The notes beneath the pieces are model-generated. The model had not been told where the DNA came from. It saw nothing but the letters and a program-made list of their open reading frames with translations, and did not search any database. From Treponema sp. (GTDB taxonomy: Bacteria > Spirochaetota > Spirochaetia > Treponematales > Treponemataceae): DNA of 64,000 bases. This document shows positions 44,634-52,830 of this stretch, in pieces. Location: assembly GCA_016296575.1 (NCBI GenBank), contig JAEDJA010000002.1, positions 1 to 64,000 on the forward strand, given 5' to 3'. The first letter of the stretch is position 1; every line of letters starts with the position of its first letter. The translations under genes and the position numbers were made by a program.

Positions 44634-45707
44634 ATGGATTTGATTAAAAAACTTGACGAATGTGAACAGCGCCTTAAAGAATTAAACGAGCAGGTACTGG
44701 ATCCAAACCTTGTAAAAGATCAGAAAAAATACAAGGATGTTATGCGCGAGCACGGACATATGAGTGATGTTTGTGCCCTTTACGACGAATACAAAAAAGT
44801 TCTCCAGGGAATTAAAGATGCCACAGAAATGATCACAATGGAAGATGATCAGGAAATGAAGGAAATGGCACGAGAAGAGCTGCGAGCATTGGAAGAACAG
44901 CTGCCACAGCTGGAAGATCAGATTAAACTGAAGCTTATTCCACCTGATCCTCTTGATGAAAAGAACATTATCCTTGAAATCCGTTCTGCCGCCGGTGGTG
45001 ACGAAGCAAGTCTTTTTGTACGTGATCTTTGGGAAATGTACTGTCACCTTGCTGAACGCAAAGGATGGAAAACTGAAGTAATGGAACAGCAGGAAACTGA
45101 AGTTGGTGGTTTTAACAAGATTGTAACTTCTATTTCCGGCAAATTTGTTTACGGAAGTATCCGCTGGGAAAGTGGTGTACACCGAGTTCAGCGCGTTCCT
45201 GCCACCGAAAGCCAGGGACGTCTCCAGACTTCTACTGCAACTGTAGCAGTTCTTCCTGAAGCCGAAGAAACTGAAATTGAAATTAAACCAGGCGACGTTC
45301 GCATTGATGTAATGCGTGCCGGTGGACCGGGTGGACAGTGTGTTAACACTACTGACTCTGCCGTTCGTCTTACACATATTCCAACCGGCCTTGTTGTTAT
45401 TCAGCAGGATGAAAAAAGCCAGATTAAGAATAAGGAAAAAGCTTTCCGAGTTCTGCGAGCCAGACTTTTCGATCTTGAAGAAAGCAAAAAACAGGCCGAA
45501 CGAGCCGCTGCCCGTCAGGGAATGGTTGGTTCAGGTGCCCGTTCTGAAAAGATCCGCACTTACAACTACCCTCAGGACCGCGTAACTGATCACCGAATCA
45601 ACTTCAGCCAGCACAACCTTCCGGGTTTCATGGCCGGTGACATGGATGACATGCTGGACGCTCTGAACGTTTACGCTAAAGAAGAACAGTTCAAAGAACT
45701 GGGCTGA
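44634..45707 (+). CDS. prfA: Peptide chain release factor 1
   Basis: Protein of 357 residues. It has the GGQ loop (RAGGPGGQCVNTTDSAV), the PxT-type anticodon mimic (RVPATESQGR), and the C-terminal helix (ARQGMVGSGARSEKIRTYN). It recognises UAA and UAG. It is predicted to be made from a leaderless mRNA. A long inverted repeat lies downstream at 45754-45805. Confidence 0.97.
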   Translation: MDLIKKLDECEQRLKELNEQVLDPNLVKDQKKYKDVMREHGHMSDVCALYDEYKKVLQGIKDATEMITMEDDQEMKEMAREELRALEEQLPQLEDQIKLKLIPPDPLDEKNIILEIRSAAGGDEASLFVRDLWEMYCHLAERKGWKTEVMEQQETEVGGFNKIVTSISGKFVYGSIRWESGVHRVQRVPATESQGRLQTSTATVAVLPEAEETEIEIKPGDVRIDVMRAGGPGGQCVNTTDSAVRLTHIPTGLVVIQQDEKSQIKNKEKAFRVLRARLFDLEESKKQAERAAARQGMVGSGARSEKIRTYNYPQDRVTDHRINFSQHNLPGFMAGDMDDMLDALNVYAKEEQFKELG

Positions 45708-45753
45708 AAACCTGAAAACAGCCAAGGCACCCGATAGTCCCTCCTTTTTCACG

Positions 45754-45805
45754 GCAATAAGACACCAGGACACCCGACTACCGAGGAACTTGGTGTTTTA
45801 TTGCC
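45754..45805. repeat. 15-bp inverted repeat after prfA
   Basis: GGCAATAAGACACCA and TGGTGTTTTATTGCC pair almost perfectly around about 22 nt. No long T-run follows, so it may be a bidirectional terminator-like or relic element. Confidence 0.5.
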
Positions 45806-46620
45806 ATAGTTCTAGTTTTCGTTTGTTTTTTATCGTTACAGTAGGAATTCTTTTAAATTCCCCTCGAACCATTCTTAATGGCAATTTGTGAAAAAAATCC
45901 CAGTCTGGAAAACCATCTGGTGACTGTGACAATATGAAGAATTAATCAAATTAACCAAGAAAGAAGAAATTATAGTAAAACTTCAGACTATCGTAAACCA
46001 GCTTCCAATTGCCAGAAATATTCCGAACATCGTGTACACAACAAAATCAATTTTTAGAGATTGAGTTTCTGCTATTTTAAGTTTCAACATTTTTATACTT
46101 CGAAGAATGATATCAGAAAAAAAATTCCATAAATACATGCCAGCTTAAGAAAGATACATGATGCACAACTAGATTTTGAGTACAATCAACTCTCAAACTG
46201 GCAATGCCTAAAGAAATATATTCTGTTACAATTAGTCAATAACGATGAAAAATCCTTTTTCTTGATAAACTGAATTTCTTCATAAATGATGCAAACGGTC
46301 TGAACGAATTATACAAATTACTAAATAAAGTTAAAAAATTTGCAAACAAACATGGACTGATTATTATTGCAAATTCTCAAGCAGCAAATATAAAAAATAA
46401 GAAAATACTAAACTAAGTGGACCTAGAATCAAACATTTCAGTTAAACTTAAAGGAGTTAATGAAGCTTCAATTCGTTTTATTGAATATCAGCTTGATGCG
46501 GTAAATGAAAGCTTATTCCTATTTTCTACAAGTAATTTTTATTTATATTTCAATAATGGAATTTCATTAACAACCAGTGATTTCTTATAGAAAAATATCA
46601 TTTTTTACTATACTTATATA
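45806..46620. pseudogene. Decayed gene remnants
   Basis: This is a noncoding stretch with scattered coding-like fragments on the plus strand. One reads ELIKLTKKEEIIVKLQTIVN (about 45938-46067). Another is LNELYKLLNKVKKFANKHGL, continuing into IIIANSQAAN (about 46269-46416), reminiscent of RecA/DnaB-like ATPases. A third begins VDLESNISVKLKGVNEA (46420-46590). Each is closed by stops and lacks a proper start. A minus-strand 35-residue frame (45983-46090) also exists. I read it as debris of one or more mobile or defence genes. Confidence 0.45.
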
Positions 46621-46645
46621 CAGTATCATATAAATAGTGTATAAT
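46617..46645 (+). promoter_or_regulatory. Promoter of the small-peptide gene
   Basis: TATACA (46617-46622) and TATAAT (46640-46645) are 17 nt apart. A transcript beginning about 46652 would carry an 82-nt structured leader. Confidence 0.5.
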
Positions 46646-46678
46646 CAAATTATCGGAAATGCCTGAACAGGCGGTTAT

Positions 46679-46726
46679 CTCCCGACTCAGACAATCAGGA
46701 AACTGGTTGATTAAAATGACGGGAGG
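46679..46726 (+). promoter_or_regulatory. Translation-blocking inverted repeat over the Shine-Dalgarno
   Basis: CTCCCG (46679-46684) is complementary to CGGGAG (46720-46725), which is the core of the GGGAGG Shine-Dalgarno at 46721-46726. A second hairpin, GCCTGAACAGGC (46661-46672), precedes it. Confidence 0.55.
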
Positions 46727-46733
46727 CTTGCTT

Positions 46734-46835
46734 ATGACTTTTGATCACATTATCGATTTTCTTACTTGTGTAGCATTCGTAGTGGATACAGTTATAACAG
46801 TACTCACCTACCTAAAAAAAATAAGTAGCGAGTAA
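46734..46835 (+). CDS. Small hydrophobic peptide, toxin-like
   Basis: A 33-residue frame with a strong GGGAGG 7 nt before the ATG. It has one hydrophobic stretch (IIDFLTCVAFVVDTVITVLT) followed by a polar, lysine-bearing end (YLKKISSE). The size, the hydrophobic segment, the structured leader and the strong hairpin just downstream resemble type I toxin genes of the Fst/Ldr or holin-like class. No similar sequence is known to me, so the function is inferred from layout. It lies in the decayed patch between prfA and the ABC operon. Confidence 0.5.
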   Translation: MTFDHIIDFLTCVAFVVDTVITVLTYLKKISSE

Positions 46836-46842
46836 AAAAAAT

Positions 46843-46889
46843 GGCCGCCCAGTCTGAACCACTGAAGCGGCCTTGTGTCCGTATAAGGA
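46843..46889 (+). terminator. Hairpins after the small-peptide gene
   Basis: GGCCGC (46843-46848) pairs with GCGGCC (46867-46872), and GTCC/GGAC pairs at 46876-46889. They lie just after the peptide stop, with A/T-rich sequence on both sides, as in a terminator or in a divergent antisense-RNA arrangement. Confidence 0.45.
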
Positions 46890-47104
46890 CATAAAACACA
46901 TTTGTGGAGATGACCAAATGTTTGGGCATTTCCTTCTTTAATATAACATATATCTTTGTGGCCGTCAAACTTCAACTACAATTCCCAAATACCTCTCTAC
47001 CTTTTTCCCATCCTCAACTGTACTGTTGTGCCGGTGGAGTTGCTTTTTCCTTCGAAGGTGGAGCCTATCATCTGGGAGCGGTCTTTCATTGAGCGAAGGC
47101 CGTA
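46890..47104. other. Noncoding stretch before the 331-residue gene
   Basis: No gene is supported here. A 62-codon frame at 46904-47092 lacks a ribosome-binding site and has unusual composition, and is probably chance. The stretch ends with a GC-rich passage, GTGCCGGTGGAGTTGC. Confidence 0.35.
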
Positions 47105-48100
47105 ATGCTTTGGTTTTTCAATCAGCCTGATCTCTGGTCTACAGAAATGGAACTGGCTAAATCTGTTATGACTTCTGATGGTGAAAAAGTAAAAAATTCA
47201 TTTGAGTTTGAATATCCTCTGGTACATCCTAACAAAGAACACAGATTCTGGTTCAAGGTAAACTTTGAAGATGATGCTGAAGGCGAAAGTGCAAGAAAAG
47301 ATTACAACGGACAGTGGTGTATTTCAGTTGTTCCAAAACATGGAAAAGCAAGAGTTGATCCATTACCTGCCGATTTTGGCCAGACTGAATACTGTAACTT
47401 CGAAAACGGGCTGGTACTTTTGAATAATGTTAATACACCTGGCGATGTTGAGGATATAAAAAAAGAAGTTTACCTTAACTTCTGTCCTACTAATGTTAAT
47501 TCAGAAAAATGGTGTGATACAGACAATACCTTGCTCTATGTAGAAAAGGATATTGATTATGGACAGGCATTGGATTCTTATATTGGTGATATTAAGCCTT
47601 TGACTATGGCCAGTAAATCTATAAATATGGCTGAATATCCTTATTTCTTTGTATGGATGATCTATTCTTATAAAATCAAGAACTTCGATAAGTTTACTTT
47701 TAGAACACCAAAACTTGAAAACAACTTCTTTAAGGATGCAGAAGCCAACCGAAAAACTTCAAACACTATAATGGAAACTGTTGCCGAAGGTACAAAAGTA
47801 ACATTCAGCGGTAACGGATACTTTGACGGCTTGTACGAAGGTGACCTTGCAGTTTCTTATGGCGGATCAACTTTTGTACCTGCAGTTTTTGTAAGTGGTC
47901 TTGATGTATACATTCTTTCAGTAGATAACGGTGAATACACTGCAAAAGGAAAGAAAAATATAAGCGAATACCTTGCAGAAGGCGGATCCTTTGGAAACAT
48001 GGACGATGGTGTAGCCTATGCAAAACTCAAAACTGATTCAAGCGAAGCAAACCTTGACCGAACACCTGTTACAAATATTATTGTAAAAGGCAGCTTCTAA
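47105..48100 (+). CDS. Hypothetical protein, probable N-terminally truncated surface protein
   Basis: Protein of 331 residues. It has no signal peptide and the first residues (MLWFFNQPDLW) look abrupt; the frame follows a decayed stretch with no ribosome-binding site. The body has long beta-rich segments (FEYPLVHPNKEHRFWFKVNF; VTFSGNGYFDGLYEGDLAV) and a repetitive Ala/Gly-rich end. It could be the C-terminal part of an exported protein whose start was lost. I do not recognise a family. A perfect palindrome terminates it. Confidence 0.5.
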   Translation: MLWFFNQPDLWSTEMELAKSVMTSDGEKVKNSFEFEYPLVHPNKEHRFWFKVNFEDDAEGESARKDYNGQWCISVVPKHGKARVDPLPADFGQTEYCNFENGLVLLNNVNTPGDVEDIKKEVYLNFCPTNVNSEKWCDTDNTLLYVEKDIDYGQALDSYIGDIKPLTMASKSINMAEYPYFFVWMIYSYKIKNFDKFTFRTPKLENNFFKDAEANRKTSNTIMETVAEGTKVTFSGNGYFDGLYEGDLAVSYGGSTFVPAVFVSGLDVYILSVDNGEYTAKGKKNISEYLAEGGSFGNMDDGVAYAKLKTDSSEANLDRTPVTNIIVKGSF

Positions 48101-48102
48101 TA

Positions 48103-48141
48103 AACAATAAAGGCACCCGGTAACCGGGTGCCTTTATTGTT
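48103..48141. terminator. Bidirectional terminator, perfect 19-bp palindrome
   Basis: AACAATAAAGGCACCCGGT and its complement meet around a single base. A/T runs on both sides give terminator function for the 331-residue gene and for the convergent ABC operon. Confidence 0.85.
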
Positions 48142-48148
48142 ATTTGTT

Positions 48149-48958
48149 CTATTCCAAATTCAGCTTCTTTTTATTGATAAGCATACATACTGTGTACATT
48201 ATAGCAATCGATAAAACCATGTATCCCATACCAATCCAGAGGTTTTCGTTAAGGAACTTACCTGCCCTTTCAGCTGTTTCTACAAAGCTTTCAGCTTTTT
48301 TTGCAATGCTTACAATGAATAATACACTGAAGATTTCTTCCACAATATAAATACCTATTCCTGTAAATACAGAAGCAGCAATACGGTGCTTGTTAGAAAG
48401 TTGACCTACTGAAAGGCTTGTGAAAATCCACAAAAGCATGTAAACAATTCCAAGTAAAATAGACAGAACTATCTTCCAAAGGAAGCTTATCACATTGATG
48501 TTGAACTCTTCATAAAAATCCTGTACAAACTCTGTCCAAACTTCATTAACAAGAATGCTGAACAGTTTACCGTCTGAAGCAATACTACCCATGATTAACA
48601 GTGATACAAAAATCATAAGGAAAACTGAAAAAACCCAGATAAAGGAAACCAGCAGTTTACCGTTGAAAATTGAGCTTTCTTTTACAGGAAGTGTATGTGT
48701 AAGATAGCCCTGTGTACTAAACATTGTCTTGTAGAATCGCTGTCCAACATAAACAATCACAATAATAAAAACTGCTACAAAAGAAAGGAAGTACAAAACA
48801 GTTCCCAGAACCGAAGCTACACTTACTTTTTCGCTTGTCATTGCAAGTGAACGAACGGAAATACCGCCCATAACTGAAAGGAGCAGAAGAAGTCCTAAAA
48901 TTGAAAGAATAAGCTTGTATGTTGATTTGAATTCGTTTTTAATGATTTTACCTAACAT
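48149..48958 (-). CDS. ABC-2 type membrane permease of GntR-ABC operon
   Basis: Protein of 269 residues with about six membrane segments (first near residues 15-40) and a large loop (about 125-150). It overlaps the ATPase gene by 7 nt and has no recognisable substrate motif. The setting is YtrBC-like: permease plus ATPase behind a GntR regulator, usually induced by membrane-active compounds. Confidence 0.75.
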   Translation of the reverse strand: MLGKIIKNEFKSTYKLILSILGLLLLLSVMGGISVRSLAMTSEKVSVASVLGTVLYFLSFVAVFIIVIVYVGQRFYKTMFSTQGYLTHTLPVKESSIFNGKLLVSFIWVFSVFLMIFVSLLIMGSIASDGKLFSILVNEVWTEFVQDFYEEFNINVISFLWKIVLSILLGIVYMLLWIFTSLSVGQLSNKHRIAASVFTGIGIYIVEEIFSVLFIVSIAKKAESFVETAERAGKFLNENLWIGMGYMVLSIAIMYTVCMLINKKKLNLE

Positions 48959-49650
48959 GAAAATACCTCTCTAAAAAGTGCGTCTACAGATTTTCCTTCC
49001 TTTACGCGGATGTCATCTACTGATGAGTTCATTACAATTTTTCCGTCGCGGAGGAATAAAACCTGATCCAAAATGTTTTCGATATCTGAAATAAGATGTG
49101 TTGAAATAATAATTGTAGCTTCAGGATCATAATTTGAAAGAATTACGTTCAAAATATAATCACGGGCAGCAGGATCAACACCGGCAATTGGTTCATCAAG
49201 AATATAAAGATCAGCACGGCGGCTCATAACCAAAATCAGCTGAACTTTTTCTTTTGTTCCCTTAGACATTGTTTTAAGCTTGTCTTTTGGGTTGATTTTC
49301 AGTTTTGCCAGCATATCATAGGCTCTTTCTGCATCAAAATCAGCATAGAAGTCACAGAAGAAGTCAATTACATCAGAAACACGCTGATTCATATTAAGAT
49401 AAGTCTGATCAGGAAGGTAAGAAATAACCTGTTTGCTTTCAGGTCCAACTTTATTACCTTCAACAATGATTTCTCCGTTTGTTGGCTGAAGAAGTCCGTT
49501 CAACATTTTAATAAGTGTTGTTTTTCCGCTTCCGTTTGGACCAAGAAGACCAATGATGTGGCCGCCTTCAATTTCCAGGTTGATGTCTTCTACGGCAACT
49601 TTTGAACCGTATTTTTTTGTAAGATTTGAAATTGTTACAAGTGCTTCCAT
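48952..49650 (-). CDS. ABC transporter ATPase of GntR-ABC operon
   Basis: Protein of 232 residues. Walker A (GLLGPNGSGKTT), a Q-loop, a diverged signature (MSKGTKEKVQL in place of LSGGQ), Walker B (LYILDEPIAGVDP) and H-loop (IISTHLISDIE) are present. The signature is the one used in ABC-2 export systems of the YtrB/BcrA type. It begins 3 nt after the GntR gene ends. Confidence 0.88.
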   Translation of the reverse strand: MEALVTISNLTKKYGSKVAVEDINLEIEGGHIIGLLGPNGSGKTTLIKMLNGLLQPTNGEIIVEGNKVGPESKQVISYLPDQTYLNMNQRVSDVIDFFCDFYADFDAERAYDMLAKLKINPKDKLKTMSKGTKEKVQLILVMSRRADLYILDEPIAGVDPAARDYILNVILSNYDPEATIIISTHLISDIENILDQVLFLRDGKIVMNSSVDDIRVKEGKSVDALFREVFSC

Positions 49651-49652
49651 TA

Positions 49653-50024
49653 TTATAACTCTCCTTTTTCTAAGATTGCTTTCATCAAATTTAGAATTTC
49701 TTCGTTTGTGAACCCAAGTTTGTGCATGTGACTAATAAGTTCAATCACTTTACTTTGGGCAATATTATTTCTCAACTCCGCGATCATATTAGTGTCTTCC
49801 GTAATATATCGTCCTGTTGTTCGCTGAGAAAAGACCAGTCCTGTTCTCTCCAGTTCTGCAAATGCTTTCTGCATTGTATTTGGATTAACAGCAGCTTCAC
49901 CAGCAAGCTCTCTAACCGACGGCAGTTTATCGCCAGGTTTATAGACGCCGGAAATAATATCCAGCTGAATTCTTTCCATAATTTGTGCAAAGATTGGTCT
50001 GTCTGAATCAAGATTCCAAGCCAT
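49653..50024 (-). CDS. GntR-family regulator (YtrA subfamily)
   Basis: Protein of 123 residues. The N-terminal winged helix (GVYKPGDKLPSVRELAGEAA then VNPNTMQKAFAELERTGLV) is typical of GntR, and the short C-terminal dimerisation helices match the YtrA subfamily. It is first in the ABC operon, and an inverted repeat in front of it is a likely operator. GGAG lies 6 nt before the ATG. Confidence 0.88.
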   Translation of the reverse strand: MAWNLDSDRPIFAQIMERIQLDIISGVYKPGDKLPSVRELAGEAAVNPNTMQKAFAELERTGLVFSQRTTGRYITEDTNMIAELRNNIAQSKVIELISHMHKLGFTNEEILNLMKAILEKGEL

Positions 50025-50069
50025 TGCATTCTCCTTTTTTATTAAGTTTTTTATAACGTTATATTGTAC

Positions 50070-50111
50070 TACTGTATTACTGTACTGTTGTACTATCTAC
50101 ATAATACAGTA
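50070..50111. promoter_or_regulatory. Operator of the GntR-ABC operon
   Basis: TACTGTATTA (50070-50079) and TAATACAGTA (50102-50111) form a perfect 10-bp inverted repeat with a 22-nt spacer, and the spacer carries two further GTAC motifs. This spaced-dyad layout fits YtrA-type binding. Confidence 0.55.
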
Positions 50112-50200
50112 ACACAAAGGAGATGTCAACACAAATTTCAAAAAAAAGTTTAAAAAATATTAGTACTTTCGATGCGTTCTATCACCAACATTTTAAGAAG

Positions 50201-50298
50201 TCACACGGATTGGCTACGTCCTACGGACTTCGCTATTTGTTTGGTGCGTTTTTATCTCCCAAACAGTGAGCACCGTAGGTGCGAACCAATCCCTGTGA
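50201..50298. repeat. 98-bp nested inverted repeat
   Basis: TCACAcGGATTGG and CCAATCCcTGTGA form the outer stem, with CCTACGG/CCGTAGG and GTTTGG/CCAAAC inside. It is a cruciform-capable element, not identical to the mosaic repeat family, and abuts copy E. Confidence 0.6.
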
Positions 50299-50304
50299 TA
50301 AAAA

Positions 50305-50363
50305 AAGAGGCTGTCCCAAAAGTTCACTTTACGGTGATTACTTATTGAACAGTCCTCTTTTTT
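50305..50363. repeat. Palindromic mosaic repeat, copy E (short form)
   Basis: GAGGCTGTCCCAAAAGT at the left and ATTACTTATTGAACAGTCCT at the right enclose only about 20 nt. It keeps only the outer arms of the family and the T-run, which makes it a terminator-like minimal copy. Confidence 0.7.
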
Positions 50364-50379
50364 TGCTTAAAACCAGTAG

Positions 50380-51855
50380 TTATTTCAACTGTTCATTGAT
50401 AGCAGCGGCTGCTTTTCTTCCTTCACCCATGGCGAGGATTACTGTTGCAGCACCAAGAACGATATCTCCACCAGCATATACCCTTGGTTTTGATGTAAGC
50501 TGTTTTTCATTTACGATGATGTGACCTCGTTTGTCAGCCTCAAGACCTGGTGTTGTTTTTACCATCAGAGGGTTTGAACCGTTTCCAAGAGCAACAATCA
50601 TTGCATCACATTCAATTTCATGTTCACTTCCTGGAATTGCTACTGGACTGCGGCGTCCTGATTCATCTGGTTCACCAAGTTCGTAAGACAAACATTTAAC
50701 TGCGCGGATCTTTCCGAATGTTTCACGGTCTTCAGGATTATCGTATCCCAAAACTTCAACTGGATTTTCCAGGAAGCGGAATACTACACCTTCTTCTTCG
50801 GCGTGGGCAATTTCTTCAAGACGAGCTGGCATTTCGTTACGTGTACGTCGGTATACAACATTTACTTCTTCTGCACCAAGACGCAAAGCCATACGGGCAG
50901 CATCCATAGCAACGTTACCGGCACCACATACGATTACCTTTTTGGCTTCGTAAATTGGAGTGTCAGCATGTTCTTTGTCGTAACCTTTCATAAGGTTTGC
51001 ACGTGTAAGATATTCGTTGGCACTGAAAACACCAATAAGATTTTCACCAGGAATGTTCAGGAATTTTGGAAGACCTGCACCTGTTCCAACAAAAGCGGCA
51101 TCAAATCCTTTTTCTGAAAGCAACTGATCCAAAGTATTTGTACGACCTACCAGGAAGTTTGTTTCAAATTTAACGCCGATTTTCTTAAGGTTTTCAATTT
51201 CATTCTGAACGATAGCTTTTGGAAGACGGAATTCTGGAATACCGTACATCATAACACCACCAGCTTTGTGGAAAGCTTCAAAAACTGTTACTTCGTGACC
51301 AGCACGAGCACAATCTGCAGCAACTGTAAGACCAGCAGGACCAGAACCGATAACTGCAACTTTTTTACCAGTAGCAGGAGCAATTTCCGGCATAGTTACC
51401 TGATTGTTTTCCCGTTCCCAGTCAGCAACAAAGCGTTCCAATCGTCCAATAGAAACGGCTTTTTCTGCATTTTTGTATACTTTTCCTACTGTACAAAGTC
51501 CCTGACACTGCTTTTCCTGAGGACAAACACGTCCACAAATTGCAGGAAGAAGGCTTGTAACTTTGATTGTATCAACAGCAGCTTTGAATTCACCTTTTGC
51601 AACCTGTGCAATAAATCCTGGAATGTCGATATTTACAGGACAACCTGCAACACAAGGCTGGTTCTTACACTGAAGACAGCGGTTGGCTTCTACTACAGCC
51701 ATTTCTGCAGTATAACCAAGTGCAACTTCACTCATAAGGCGGGCGCGTTTTTTAGGATCCTGACTAGGCATATCCATCTGTGGAATAGCCATTCGATCTT
51801 TAGGTGTAAGCTCAGTTGTAGTCACTTTTTTGTATAATTCACTAACATCACTCAT
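50380..51855 (-). CDS. NfnB/GltD-like NADPH-binding flavoprotein subunit
   Basis: Protein of 491 residues. Two N-terminal Cys motifs (ANRCLQCKNQPCVAGCPVN, and GRVCPQEKQCQGLC) bind [4Fe-4S] clusters. Two Rossmann motifs follow (AVIGSGPAGLTVAADCARAG, VIVCGAGNVAMDAARM), then a C-terminal ALGNGSNP with AGGDIVLGAATVILAMGEG. The closest families are glutamate synthase small subunits and NfnB. It lies 30 nt after the gene for an FNR-like subunit, so the pair resembles NfnAB (NADH-dependent reduced ferredoxin:NADP+ oxidoreductase) more than GltD. Confidence 0.8.
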   Translation of the reverse strand: MSDVSELYKKVTTTELTPKDRMAIPQMDMPSQDPKKRARLMSEVALGYTAEMAVVEANRCLQCKNQPCVAGCPVNIDIPGFIAQVAKGEFKAAVDTIKVTSLLPAICGRVCPQEKQCQGLCTVGKVYKNAEKAVSIGRLERFVADWERENNQVTMPEIAPATGKKVAVIGSGPAGLTVAADCARAGHEVTVFEAFHKAGGVMMYGIPEFRLPKAIVQNEIENLKKIGVKFETNFLVGRTNTLDQLLSEKGFDAAFVGTGAGLPKFLNIPGENLIGVFSANEYLTRANLMKGYDKEHADTPIYEAKKVIVCGAGNVAMDAARMALRLGAEEVNVVYRRTRNEMPARLEEIAHAEEEGVVFRFLENPVEVLGYDNPEDRETFGKIRAVKCLSYELGEPDESGRRSPVAIPGSEHEIECDAMIVALGNGSNPLMVKTTPGLEADKRGHIIVNEKQLTSKPRVYAGGDIVLGAATVILAMGEGRKAAAAINEQLK

Positions 51856-51862
51856 AATCATT

Positions 51863-51890
51863 ACCTATTCATTATTAATTATTAATTAGT
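51863..51890. repeat. AT-rich tandem repeat between the Nfn-like genes
   Basis: TTCATTATTAATTATTAATT separates the two genes directly after the stop of the first. The AGG at its edge supplies part of the ribosome-binding site of the second gene. Confidence 0.55.
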
Positions 51891-52722
51891 TAAGTCCAAT
51901 GCGACATTTATGCATATCTTCAGCTTCTTTAGCTTTGTAAGATTTCATGCGCATCATCATATTGTCGAAATCAACTTTATGAGCATCAAATTCAGGTCCA
52001 TCAACACAAACGAACTTTGTTTCTCCGCCAACACTTACACGGCATCCACCACACATACCAGTTCCGTCAATCATAATAGTGTTCAAAGAAACTGTTGTTG
52101 GAATTTTAAAAGGTTCTGTAGCTTTTGCCACAAATTTCATCATGATTGGAGGTCCAATAGCAATAACTTCAGCTGGAGGACACTGGCTTTCACACATTTC
52201 AATTACTGGAACTGTTGAAACACCCTGGCGACCTGCAGAACCATCATCTGTCATAACGATGAGCTCATCTGCAATAGCACGCATTTCATCTTCAAAAATA
52301 AGAAGATCTTTATTACGGGCACAAATAACAACAACAACCTTGTTTCCAATTTCTTTATGAGCCTGTACAATTGGGTAACATGGAGCAACTCCAATACCAC
52401 CACCAACAATCATAACAGGAGCATCTTTCTTTTCAACAATTGAAGGAGTTCCCAAAGGTCCAAGAACAGCTGCTACACTATCACCTACATTTTTCTGAGC
52501 CAGTTTCAATGTTGTAGCACCAACTGCCTGGAATACAAGAACCATCCATCCTTCTTTAGCATTTGCATCTGCAATAGTAAGTGGAACTCGTTCTCCAAAT
52601 TCTGTGTCAATCTGAACAATTACAAACTGACCAGCTTTTCTGTTACGTGCAATCTCAGGTGCTTCTATCTTCATGTAGTAAACATCTGCAGAAAGCTGTT
52701 TCTTTTCCAAAATTTTAAACAT
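51886..52722 (-). CDS. NfnA/FNR-like FAD and 2Fe-2S subunit
   Basis: Protein of 278 residues of the ferredoxin-NADP reductase superfamily. An FAD domain (about 1-95) is followed by an NAD-binding domain (VMIVGGGIGVAPCYP) and a C-terminal Cys cluster (DGTGMCGGCRVSVGGETKFV, then a Cys) for [2Fe-2S]. It resembles sulfide dehydrogenase/NfnA. With its partner it would move electrons between NAD(H), NADP(H) and ferredoxin. AAGGG lies 9 nt before the ATG. Confidence 0.82.
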   Translation of the reverse strand: MFKILEKKQLSADVYYMKIEAPEIARNRKAGQFVIVQIDTEFGERVPLTIADANAKEGWMVLVFQAVGATTLKLAQKNVGDSVAAVLGPLGTPSIVEKKDAPVMIVGGGIGVAPCYPIVQAHKEIGNKVVVVICARNKDLLIFEDEMRAIADELIVMTDDGSAGRQGVSTVPVIEMCESQCPPAEVIAIGPPIMMKFVAKATEPFKIPTTVSLNTIMIDGTGMCGGCRVSVGGETKFVCVDGPEFDAHKVDFDNMMMRMKSYKAKEAEDMHKCRIGLN

Positions 52723-52794
52723 ACTTTATACCCTTAAATATAAATTTACATCCGAGAACATCATTATAATGTTTTTTAAATCTGTAGTCTATTA

Positions 52795-52823
52795 TAGAAA
52801 AAAACTATCTAATTTCGTATACT
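52795..52823 (+). promoter_or_regulatory. Promoter of the DUF1015 gene, probably leaderless
   Basis: TAGAAA (52795-52800) and TATACT (52818-52823) lie 17 nt apart, with the ATG at 52831 seven nucleotides after the -10. The AAGG in between is only 3-4 nt from the ATG and too close to act as a ribosome-binding site. Confidence 0.45.
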
Positions 52824-52830
52824 AAGGCTT

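Noticed and set aside
46904..47092. 62-codon frame before the 331-residue gene
   Set aside because: No ribosome-binding site, odd composition and overlap with hairpins suggest a chance frame.
50380..51855. Glutamate synthase small subunit (GltD)
   Set aside because: There is no large subunit beside it and the neighbour is an FNR-like protein, so Nfn-like is preferred; the two cannot be fully separated by sequence alone.
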